Part shown: piece by piece, positions 1-6,405 of the stretch | Numbering within the stretch: the first letter of the stretch is position 1 | How the letters are laid out: every line of letters begins with the position of its first letter | DNA from: Gammaproteobacteria bacterium | Lineage (GTDB): Bacteria > Pseudomonadota > Gammaproteobacteria > UBA9214 | Reading direction: 5' to 3' | Assembly (NCBI GenBank): GCA_030599705.1 | Contig: JAUVNM010000010.1 | Location: 1-15,541, forward strand | DNA length: 15,541 bases | Notes under the pieces: generated by a model | Database searches by the model: none | Seen by the model: only the letters and a program-made list of their open reading frames with translations | Told to the model about the DNA's origin: nothing | Made by a program: the position numbers and the translations under genes

Positions 1-17
1 ATAGACTGTATGGATGT

Positions 18-185
18 CTAGGAGCCTGTCGGACTTAGGAACAATCTACTGCGCTGATGGGAGAGCGGCCCAAATATCCCCAATTTTTCGTTACGTAGGC
101 CCACGATGCCCCGCAAAATTGTGACTATTTGTACTCGCTCTCCCATCATGCTCGCTACGATTGCCTAAGTCCGACAGGCTCCTAG
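18..185. mobile_element. MITE-like element with terminal inverted repeats and CTAG flanks
   Basis: Positions 18-39 and 164-185 are perfect 22-bp inverted repeats. The symmetry continues imperfectly inward to about 68 and 130, with both arms sharing a GATGGGAGAGCG core. The outermost 4 bp of each arm are CTAG, itself palindromic, so the natural reading is a 160-bp element (22-181) flanked by a 4-bp CTAG target duplication. It is far too short to encode a transposase, so it would be a non-autonomous element mobilised in trans. The terminal sequence resembles ends I associate with IS1182-type elements, but that is recall and unverified. It could instead be a long transcription-terminating cruciform. 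Confidence 0.7.
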
Positions 186-259
186 TATCGCAAGGACGAC
201 CTGAGCGTTAGCGAAGAAGTGCTGAATGAAACCCGAAGGGGTTCTACTTTGCGCGAATC

Positions 260-463
260 ATGGCCTACCACGCTGCGGCAAGAAATGCCGGCGAGGGGAG
301 TGGTGCTTACCGGTATCAGCGTCACCAACCTGAACAAACACTTCTCTACCAAATAGTCGAGCAGCATTTCCCGGCGTTCATCGCCCACCTGGCGGCGCAT
401 GGCGGAGAGTGCGGCCTTGTTGGTCGCTCGATCCGCTATGCCGAAGAAATGATCAAGATGTAG
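260..463 (+). pseudogene. Fragment of IS91-family transposase (N-terminal part)
   Basis: This 67-codon frame carries a stretch (about residues 18-46, around TLLYQIVEQHFPAF and IAHLAAHG) that resembles the region preceding the zinc-binding segment of IS91/IS801-type rolling-circle transposases. In intact family members it leads into a Cys-rich motif and a HUH-type catalytic domain several hundred residues long. Here the similarity stops at about residue 47, followed by unrelated residues and a stop, so neither zinc cysteines nor catalytic residues remain. It lies directly after the MITE-like element and runs into the REP-like palindrome, fitting a mobile-element graveyard. It is probably not expressed as a functional protein. 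The family call rests on a short match. Confidence 0.5.
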
Positions 464-579
464 CCCGGAGGAGGTGAGACCGGGAACTGGTCGAGAGGCT
501 GGTCTGGACCATAGCGCGAAGCGAAATCCGGGGCCGGTACATCTATTCCCCCGGATTTCGCTGCGCACTATCCGGGCTA
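461..579. repeat. REP-like nested palindrome at the end of the TAXI gene
   Basis: Two nested inverted repeats are visible. The outer arms TAGCCCGGA (461-469) and TCCGGGCTA (571-579) are perfect complements. The inner arms at 512-533 and 549-570 share GCGAAATCCGGGG and its complement, with small mismatches toward the outside. Palindromes of the form TAGCCCGGAT...GAAATCCGGGG are a widespread REP-like class in proteobacterial genomes, usually intergenic. This one overlaps the last codons of the solute-binding protein gene on the minus strand and is the only terminator-like structure after that operon. No T-run follows on the minus strand, so intrinsic termination is uncertain. Confidence 0.6.
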
Positions 580-2063
580 CGGTTTGCCTGCTTTTTCTCA
601 TAGAAGCGCGTGGCCCCCGGGTGCATGGGAATGGCGATACCCAACTGCGAGGTCTCGGTGGAAATAAAGCCCACCCGGTAAAATTCACGGGTAAGCTCGT
701 TTGCACTATCCACCACCAGGGCCAGAAACTTCTCGACATCATCATCACTGGTATGACTACTGGTTATAAGCAGTGCCGCAAAACCGAGTGTACGGTACGG
801 CTCTGTTTGTCCCGGATAGGTTTTTCCCGGTATCACCGTGCTGTAATAGGCAAAGTGATTGCCGGACAGCTGTTCAAGTGTCGCAGTGTCAATGGGTACC
901 AGGTGCACATCGTCACGGCGCTGTCCCAGTGACTGCAGTGCCGGGTCCGGAACCGCTCCCGCGATGAAAACGGCATCCACCTCACCGGACTCCAGCGCGG
1001 CAATCGATGTAGACAGGCCCATGTCCCGGATACGATCTACCTGTGACAGGGTATACCCGGCTGCCGCCCACACACGCTGTGCAGTAAAACGGGTACCAGA
1101 GCCGGGACTACCGACCGCCAGCCGCTTGCCTTTCAGGTCGGAAAAACTGTGGATGTTGCGATCTTCCAGCGTAATAATGTGCAGCGCTTCCGGCCACAGG
1201 CTGGCCATCGAGCGCAGGTCGGGTTGCGGTAACTGGGCCGCCTCCACCCACCCCTTGTAAAGGACCTCGGCCACATCACTCTGCAACAGGGCAAAATCCA
1301 GGCGCCCCTGCTGCAGACTCAGACCGTTTTCCACGCTGCCCTCTGAGGAATAGTTGAAAACCGGCAGCCCGTGTTCCGCTGCATAGGGAGCAAATGCGCT
1401 ACCGAAGCGGTTGTAGGTGCCGCCTGACCACCCGGTACCAAATGGCAGCATGCCATCCAGGTGGGCGAAGCGCAGGTCGATTTTCCTGAGCGACTGGGCA
1501 AATTCCTCGATGATGACAGTGTCCCGGGACTCTCGATGGCTGCCCGGCGTTCTTTCCAGTAAGCGGCGTACCGATTGCAGAACGCTATTCGGGCCGCTAC
1601 CCCCCACGATGCCGGGGGCTTCCGGTCCGGCCGGTTTTTTCAGCGGCATGCGGGTCATGCCTGCCCAGCCATCCGCGGTTTTGTGGTAACTGAGCCTGCC
1701 ACGTACCAGCAACAAATCGCCCTGCTGGTTGTTCTGGCGGTAGCCCTCGATCCCCTCTGGTGTTGCGCCAAGTACGGCGGCCAGTGTACCCAGATTGAGA
1801 CCGCGCCACGCGGTCAGATCGTAGTCGCGCTGAAACTCCAGCTCGGCATCGTAGTACAGGTAAATCCCGTCACTGTGACTCGCTGACGGCGCAGAACCCT
1901 TGCGTGTAAAACCGTATACCCTGAAAAGACCCGGCGAAAATTCTGTATCCAGCCGCTGTTGCAGCTCATGCTCGAGTACGCTGCTATCCGGCCCGCGCTT
2001 GCAGGCTGTCAGCGTTACCATGACCAGCAACAACAGAAGCGGCAGTACACGCAACCGGATCAT
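543..2063 (-). CDS. TAXI-family solute-binding lipoprotein with long N-terminal extension
   Basis: This is a 506-residue exported receptor. Residues 1-20 form a hydrophobic signal with a lipobox (L18-T19-A20-C21), so it should be a membrane-anchored lipoprotein. Residues about 205-490 resemble TAXI solute receptors of TRAP transporters: the opening GTGWSGGTYNRFGSAFA segment, a central DLKGKRLAVGSPGSGTR segment and the GEVDAVF segment are typical. TAXI proteins are usually about 320-350 residues. Here about 170 extra residues (22-200) precede the receptor domain and I cannot assign them. The last 11 codons lie inside the REP-like palindrome. The ATG is 1 nt after the symporter stop, so the genes are probably translationally coupled. 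No DctQ or DctM permease is nearby; the adjacent permease is GltS-like. TAXI receptors studied elsewhere bind glutamate or other carboxylates, and the ligand here is unknown. Confidence 0.82.
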   Translation of the reverse strand: MIRLRVLPLLLLLVMVTLTACKRGPDSSVLEHELQQRLDTEFSPGLFRVYGFTRKGSAPSASHSDGIYLYYDAELEFQRDYDLTAWRGLNLGTLAAVLGATPEGIEGYRQNNQQGDLLLVRGRLSYHKTADGWAGMTRMPLKKPAGPEAPGIVGGSGPNSVLQSVRRLLERTPGSHRESRDTVIIEEFAQSLRKIDLRFAHLDGMLPFGTGWSGGTYNRFGSAFAPYAAEHGLPVFNYSSEGSVENGLSLQQGRLDFALLQSDVAEVLYKGWVEAAQLPQPDLRSMASLWPEALHIITLEDRNIHSFSDLKGKRLAVGSPGSGTRFTAQRVWAAAGYTLSQVDRIRDMGLSTSIAALESGEVDAVFIAGAVPDPALQSLGQRRDDVHLVPIDTATLEQLSGNHFAYYSTVIPGKTYPGQTEPYRTLGFAALLITSSHTSDDDVEKFLALVVDSANELTREFYRVGFISTETSQLGIAIPMHPGATRFYEKKQANRSPDSAQRNPGE

Positions 2064-2064
2064 G

Positions 2065-3270
2065 TTAAAAGCCGAACACGGGCAGGGAAAGATAACCCTG
2101 GATTACGATGGCGTTTAACAGGTCGATGAAAAAAGCACCCATCAATGGAACCACCAGGAATGCCTGTGGTGCAGGACCGAACCGCCGCGTCAGTGCCTTC
2201 ATGTTGGCAACGGCGGTCGGTGTTGCACCAAGACCAAAGCCACAGTGCCCGCCGGCAACAACGGCTGCCTCGTACTCGCCCCCCATGAAACGGAAGGTAA
2301 TGAAGCTGGCAAACAGAACAATGCCGACAAGCTGCACGCCGAGCAACACCAGCAAGGGACCGGCAAGACCCAGCAGTTCCCACAACTGCAGTGACATCAA
2401 TGCCATGGCAAGGAATAACGACAGGGACAGGTTGCCGATCAAACCCGTGGATTCAGGATGAACCCGCAGGCGTTTAAGAAAAACGCTGGCATTGCGGATG
2501 ACTACACCGATCAACAGGGACCATACAAATGCGGGCACGGTAAAGGCAAGACCGGACATGGCTGCCGCCAGCAGTTTACCGCCTGCCAGGCAAATAACGA
2601 TGTAAAACAGCGAGAGCAGAAAGTTATCCGCATCAATCGGGATTTCATCGCCCTGTGCATCATCCAGCAGGACAGGCCGGCTGGTTTCCGGCTTGAGTTT
2701 ATGCCTGCGAATCAAGCGCCCGGCAACCGGCCCGCCGATCAGGCCGCCAAGAATCAGGCCAAAGGTCGCGCAGGCCATGGCAAGCTCCATGGCACCGGCC
2801 AGGTTGGCGGTGTCGCTGAAACGCTCGGCCCAGGCGGCCCCGGTACCATGTCCACCGGACAGGGTTATGGAACCACTGAGCAGGCCAACCAGCGGATGCA
2901 GGTCCAGACCGATGGCCGTCATCATGCCGATACCATCCTGCACAATCAGGAAGACAAGACAGATCGCACCAAACAACAGCAGTTGCGGGCCACCGCGGGC
3001 CAGCATGCGAACATCGGCGCCCAGACCGATACTGGCAAAGAACGCCAGCATCATGGGTTCCTTCAGCGCCATATCAAACTGCAGAAGCAACCCGAACTGT
3101 CCGTAGGCCAGACCGGTAATAACAGCAAACAGAAGCCCGCCGATGACCGGAATGGGAATATCGTTGTTGCGCAGAAAGGCGGTATGCCGGATGACCAGCA
3201 TGCCGGTGTAGAGCACCACGATGGCGATGCCAAGCGTCTGTACCGGATCGAAATCGAACGTTATGGTCAT
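2065..3270 (-). CDS. gltS: Sodium/glutamate symporter, GltS family
   Basis: A 401-residue integral inner-membrane protein, the same length as E. coli GltS, which imports glutamate with Na+. The two family-defining re-entrant segments are present: SGGHGTGAAW in the first half (around residues 137-146) and GHCGFGLGATPTAVANM in the second half, followed by a conserved ending with FLVVPLMGAFFIDLLNAIVI. About ten hydrophobic helices can be read, in two related halves separated by a hydrophilic loop (about 188-213, rich in charged residues). Its ATG overlaps the upstream hydrolase stop in an ATGA arrangement, and the TAXI lipoprotein gene starts 1 nt after its stop, so all three should be made together. 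Family membership is secure. Glutamate as substrate is inferred from the family. Confidence 0.9.
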   Translation of the reverse strand: MTITFDFDPVQTLGIAIVVLYTGMLVIRHTAFLRNNDIPIPVIGGLLFAVITGLAYGQFGLLLQFDMALKEPMMLAFFASIGLGADVRMLARGGPQLLLFGAICLVFLIVQDGIGMMTAIGLDLHPLVGLLSGSITLSGGHGTGAAWAERFSDTANLAGAMELAMACATFGLILGGLIGGPVAGRLIRRHKLKPETSRPVLLDDAQGDEIPIDADNFLLSLFYIVICLAGGKLLAAAMSGLAFTVPAFVWSLLIGVVIRNASVFLKRLRVHPESTGLIGNLSLSLFLAMALMSLQLWELLGLAGPLLVLLGVQLVGIVLFASFITFRFMGGEYEAAVVAGGHCGFGLGATPTAVANMKALTRRFGPAPQAFLVVPLMGAFFIDLLNAIVIQGYLSLPVFGF

Positions 3271-4592
3271 CGGGTGGATGGTTCAAGCAACTCGAGCACG
3301 GTGACAACCATTGAGCTGACACCGGTAACCAGTGTCGTTTCCGCATCGGGGTAGAAAAATGGCGAGTGCAGCGAAGGCGGGCTTTCATCTGCCGCCTGGT
3401 ATGCATCCAGGCGTTGCTGGCTGACCCCACCCAGCCAGTACATCAGGATCGGGACACCGGCCCTTCCGTACTGGCTGAAATCCTCCCCCCCCATCGTCGG
3501 TTCCGAAAGTTCCACATTTTCCTTGCCAACCAGGCGCTGGAATACAGGCCTCAGCCGGGCGGAAAGTACGGGATCATTGAACAGTGATGGTGTCCCCCTG
3601 GCAATCGTCACCAGTGGCTCCGGGGCCCCGGCACCCATGGCCACTGCCTTTGCCTTACGTTCGATGGCCGCCAGTACATGCTGGCGGACCTCTTTGGAAA
3701 AACTGCGTACGGTAAGTTGCAGGTTGGCGCTATCGCCGATGACGTTGTTCTTGGTACCGCCGCTGATCGCGCCAACCGTGATAACAGCGGGTTTGATCGG
3801 GTCGACCTCACGACTGACAATCGTTTGCAGCGCCAGCACCAGTTGTGCCGCCTGGACGACCGGGTCAATCGTGGTATGCGGATAGGCGCCGTGCCCGCCC
3901 TTGCCATGCAGGGTGATGTCGACACTATCGACATTGGCCATGGCGTAACCGGCCCGATAGCCAAGCTTGCCGGCTGCCAGTACCGCTGAAACGTGCAGGC
4001 CGATGGCGAAGTCGGGCCTGGGAAAGCGTTCAAACAAACCATCATCCAGCATGGCCCTGGCCCCGGCACCCTTCTCCTCGGCTGGCTGGCCAACCAGCAT
4101 AAGCGTGCCTTCCCACAGCGACCTGTTTGCTGCCAGGTAACAGGCCGTACCGATGAGACTGACCATGTGGGCGTCATGCCCGCAGGCATGCATCACGCTG
4201 ACATCAGTACCGGCCTCGTTCACGGTATGTACCGTGGAAGCAAATGGCAACCCCGTTTGTTCGGCAACCGGCAGAGCATCCATATCGGTGCGCAGCATCA
4301 CCACCGGACCGGAACCATTGTGCAGCAGGCCAACGATACCGTGACCGCCCACACCGGTGGTCACCTCGTACCCACATTGCTCCCACGCGTCCGCCAGCCG
4401 GGCTGCCGTGCGTACTTCCCGAAACGAGAGTTCCGGCTGTGAATGAAATTCACGATACCGGGAAAGCAGCTCATCGATGTGTGCCTCCGCCCACTGCCGG
4501 GGCTCCTCCGCGGCCTGCAGGCCGGGCAACGTGGCCGCCCATACGATCAATATACGGAATAACAGACCTGTCATGCTGTTGATAGTAGCCAT
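3267..4592 (-). CDS. Exported M20-family amidohydrolase (hippurate/IAA-amino-acid hydrolase-like)
   Basis: A 441-residue metal-dependent hydrolase of peptidase family M20, subgroup of N-acyl-amino-acid amidohydrolases, which release an amino acid from an acyl or aryl conjugate. The predicted metal ligands are present: C137 and H139 in HACGHDAHM, E173 after the PAEE segment, H200 in GLHV and H409 near the end. The dimerisation insert includes the GKGGHGAYPH motif (about 230-239), and GGED lies at 368-371. Residues 1-27 form a signal peptide with likely cleavage after LQA, so it should act in the periplasm, unlike most cytoplasmic family members. The first ATG is favoured because GAAGG lies about 6-7 nt upstream. 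It is the promoter-proximal gene of the operon with the symporter and TAXI lipoprotein. The precise substrate is unknown. Confidence 0.88.
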   Translation of the reverse strand: MATINSMTGLLFRILIVWAATLPGLQAAEEPRQWAEAHIDELLSRYREFHSQPELSFREVRTAARLADAWEQCGYEVTTGVGGHGIVGLLHNGSGPVVMLRTDMDALPVAEQTGLPFASTVHTVNEAGTDVSVMHACGHDAHMVSLIGTACYLAANRSLWEGTLMLVGQPAEEKGAGARAMLDDGLFERFPRPDFAIGLHVSAVLAAGKLGYRAGYAMANVDSVDITLHGKGGHGAYPHTTIDPVVQAAQLVLALQTIVSREVDPIKPAVITVGAISGGTKNNVIGDSANLQLTVRSFSKEVRQHVLAAIERKAKAVAMGAGAPEPLVTIARGTPSLFNDPVLSARLRPVFQRLVGKENVELSEPTMGGEDFSQYGRAGVPILMYWLGGVSQQRLDAYQAADESPPSLHSPFFYPDAETTLVTGVSSMVVTVLELLEPSTR

Positions 4593-4614
4593 CGTCGACC
4601 TTCTATTTTAATTC

Positions 4615-4637
4615 CTGAAACAGTATACCTGTTTCAG
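4615..4637. promoter_or_regulatory. Operator-like dyad over a candidate promoter for the M20-gltS-TAXI operon
   Basis: A perfect 9-bp inverted repeat, CTGAAACAG-N5-CTGTTTCAG, occupies 4615-4623 and 4629-4637. On the minus strand it overlaps TATACT (complement of 4622-4627), a good -10 box about 30 nt ahead of the amidohydrolase ATG. A second small dyad, CAGATA-AAC-TATCTG (4635-4649), abuts it. No clear -35 hexamer is seen at the expected spacing, so an activator or a weak promoter is possible. A dimeric repressor site is the simplest reading. The cognate regulator is not in the window. Confidence 0.45.
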
Positions 4638-4829
4638 ATAAACTATCTGGTTCTCCCCCGAAATGACGGACACCAATTAGCATCAACAGCAATTTTGAAC
4701 ATGGTATTTTTCATGGTATTGAGACTTATGGCTATCAAAAAACCAGCGCAAATACTGGACTTTTGTGGCTTGTTTACAATCGAGTGGGAATATTGGACAG
4801 ACCACAATTTCTGCATAGCGAGACCGTCC

Positions 4830-4882
4830 GTAGGACCGGCCCCCAACCGGGAAAGTCTTTCCCCGCGTGGCGCGGGTCCTAC
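4830..4882. repeat. REP-like palindrome just upstream of tadA
   Basis: GTAGGACC (4830-4837) and GGTCCTAC (4875-4882) are perfect outer arms. Between them are a perfect GGGAAAG-T-CTTTCCC dyad (4849-4863) and two GC-rich stems (about 4836-4850 and 4864-4876). Compound palindromes starting GTAGGA are a common class of intergenic REP element in gammaproteobacteria. It ends 15 nt before the tadA ATG, so if transcribed it would fold in the tadA leader and could affect initiation. Confidence 0.55.
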
Positions 4883-4897
4883 TCCTGATTCGAAATC

Positions 4898-5350
4898 ATG
4901 CACACCGACGAACACTGGATGACGCAGGCGCTGGCCCTGGCGGAAACGGCCGCAGGGCAGGGCGAGGTACCGGTGGGTGCGGTGCTGGTGTATAGCGATG
5001 AACTGATCGGCACCGGCTGGAACCAGCCGATCGGCCGCCACGACCCCAGCGCCCATGCCGAGGTCATGGCCCTGCGGGATGCCGGCGAACAGCGCGGCAA
5101 TTACCGCCTCGCGCAATCCACCCTCTATGTCACCCTGGAACCCTGCCTGATGTGCGTCGGGGCACTGGTGCATGCGCGTGTCGAACGCGTGGTGTACGGC
5201 GCCGCCGACCCGAAGAGCGGGGCCGTCGATACCTGTTGCACGGGTTTTGAGTTGCCGGGACTGAATCACCGGGTTGCGGTATCCGCCGGTGTACTGGCCG
5301 ATGAATGCGGGGAACTGTTGCGGCGTTTTTTCCGGGCGCGCCGGGGCTAG
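4898..5350 (+). CDS. tadA: tRNA-specific adenosine deaminase TadA
   Basis: A 150-residue cytoplasmic zinc deaminase that converts adenosine to inosine at the wobble position of tRNA-Arg(ACG), an essential reaction in most bacteria. The cytidine/deoxycytidylate deaminase signature is complete: H53-A-E55 (zinc ligand and proton shuttle) and P82-C83-x2-C86 (zinc ligands), with the VPVGAVLV segment near residue 24-31. Length matches the family (about 150-170). The ATG at 4898 is the only plausible start; the upstream sequence lacks a clear Shine-Dalgarno and is occupied by a REP-like palindrome. mltF lies one gene away, and tadA and mltF are neighbours in E. coli and relatives too, so this is a conserved locus with one extra gene in between. 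Confidence 0.95.
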   Translation: MHTDEHWMTQALALAETAAGQGEVPVGAVLVYSDELIGTGWNQPIGRHDPSAHAEVMALRDAGEQRGNYRLAQSTLYVTLEPCLMCVGALVHARVERVVYGAADPKSGAVDTCCTGFELPGLNHRVAVSAGVLADECGELLRRFFRARRG

Positions 5351-5362
5351 CCCGCACGCGGG
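5351..5362 (+). terminator. Short GC hairpin after tadA
   Basis: CCCGC-AC-GCGGG directly follows the tadA stop codon and is followed by TTGTT. It could be a weak intrinsic terminator or just a local palindrome. The very short loop and weak T-tract make this doubtful. Confidence 0.25.
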
Positions 5363-5415
5363 TTGTTCACGCCTTGTCTATACATACCGTATTTCAGTGT
5401 ATGCTTGATCCTGCG

Positions 5416-6390
5416 ATGTGGCTGAAACGAATATTGTCGGTTCTGGTGCTGCCGGTGCTGTGTGGGTATGCGATCAGCGCCAGCGCAGAACCCGCACCGG
5501 TCCAGGCCCCGGCGACCGTCGACATGACGGTCAAACGGGTGTCCGAACACGTGTATTACGTTGAAGGGACCCCCGGTGTCGCGACGGACAACCAGGGATT
5601 TATCTCGAATGCCGGGTTCATTGTCACCGGTGCCGGCGTGGTGGTCTTCGACGCGCTGGGGACGCCGGCCCTCGGCGAGCTGCTGCTGGAAAAGATCCGC
5701 AACGTCACCGATCAGCCGGTGGTGCGCGTCATCGTCAGTCACTATCACGCCGATCACATCTACGGGTTGCAGGTGTTCGAGGACCTGGAGGCGGAAATAC
5801 TGGCGCCAAATGGCGCCGGGGATTATCTGGCATCAGATAATGCACGCGAGCGGCTCGAGGACCGGCGGTTTACGCTGGACCCCTGGGTCAACGAGAATAC
5901 CCGGCTGGTCTATCCCGACCGCTACCTCGACGAGGGCACAAGATTCCATCTGGGCGACGTCGAGTTTATTGTCACCACGATCGGATCCGCGCATTCCGAT
6001 GGTGACCTGACCCTGTTCGTCGCGCCGGACCGCGTGCTGTTTTCCGGCGATGTGATATTTGAAGGCCGGGTCCCGTTTCTGGGTGATTCCAATACCCGGC
6101 ACTGGTTGAAGGTGCTGGAGCGCATGGAGAAGGAAAAACTGGTGGCGCTGGTGCCGGGTCACGGTGCCGTGGCGAACAATCCCGACGAGGCCATTATACT
6201 GACCCGCCGCTACCTGGCCTACCTGCGGGACAGCATGACTGCCGCCGTGGATGATTTCGTGCCGTTCAGCGAAGCATATGCAGCGGTCGACTGGTCGGAG
6301 TTCGAAGACCTGCCGGCATTCGAGGCAGCCAACCGGCGCAATGCCTACCAGGTCTACCTGTCGCTCGAAGCCGAGATGCTGGGCAGATAG
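5416..6390 (+). CDS. Exported metallo-beta-lactamase-fold hydrolase, SoxH-like
   Basis: A 324-residue metallo-hydrolase with an N-terminal signal peptide (MWLKRIL followed by a hydrophobic core, likely cleavage after SASA at residue 24), hence periplasmic. The dinuclear zinc site is complete: H109-x-H111-x-D113-H114, H193 in SAHSDGD, D212 in FSGD and H249 in PGHG. The FSGDVIFEGRVPFLGD segment and overall layout resemble SoxH and the zinc metallohydrolases annotated with quinoprotein dehydrogenase relay systems, whose substrate is unsettled. No quinoprotein or sox gene is present here. The open frame extends back to 5305 inside tadA; the start was put at 5416 because it gives a normal signal peptide, with ATG 5401 as alternative. 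Neither has a good ribosome site. A true antibiotic beta-lactamase role is unlikely. Confidence 0.85.
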   Translation: MWLKRILSVLVLPVLCGYAISASAEPAPVQAPATVDMTVKRVSEHVYYVEGTPGVATDNQGFISNAGFIVTGAGVVVFDALGTPALGELLLEKIRNVTDQPVVRVIVSHYHADHIYGLQVFEDLEAEILAPNGAGDYLASDNARERLEDRRFTLDPWVNENTRLVYPDRYLDEGTRFHLGDVEFIVTTIGSAHSDGDLTLFVAPDRVLFSGDVIFEGRVPFLGDSNTRHWLKVLERMEKEKLVALVPGHGAVANNPDEAIILTRRYLAYLRDSMTAAVDDFVPFSEAYAAVDWSEFEDLPAFEAANRRNAYQVYLSLEAEMLGR

Positions 6391-6405
6391 GGTGTGCCGC
6401 GCAGC

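Larger units (their letters stand above)
4593..4897. other. Divergent intergenic region between the M20 operon and tadA
   Basis: This 305-bp gap between divergently transcribed genes holds the operator-like dyad and candidate -10 of the minus-strand operon at its left end and a REP-like palindrome at its right end. The AT-richer middle (about 4680-4800) has no convincing gene. A long minus-strand open frame that crosses it is mostly the antisense of tadA. No confident promoter for tadA was found. Confidence 0.6.

Noticed and set aside
182..748. Minus-strand open frame of 188 codons at the left end
   Set aside because: It crosses the REP-like palindrome, the transposase fragment and the antisense of the TAXI gene's 3' end, with no domain; most likely fortuitous.
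2458..3354. Plus-strand open frame of 298 codons
   Set aside because: Antisense shadow of gltS and the end of the amidohydrolase gene; its composition is extremely Gln/Gly/His rich and shows no domain.
4643..5269. Minus-strand open frame of 208 codons
   Set aside because: It is largely the antisense of tadA, whose catalytic motifs are clear on the plus strand, and shows no recognisable domain.
5305..5415. Longer start for the SoxH-like hydrolase at 5305
   Set aside because: It would overlap the end of tadA and bury the signal peptide behind about 37 residues; starts at 5416 or 5401 fit an exported protein.
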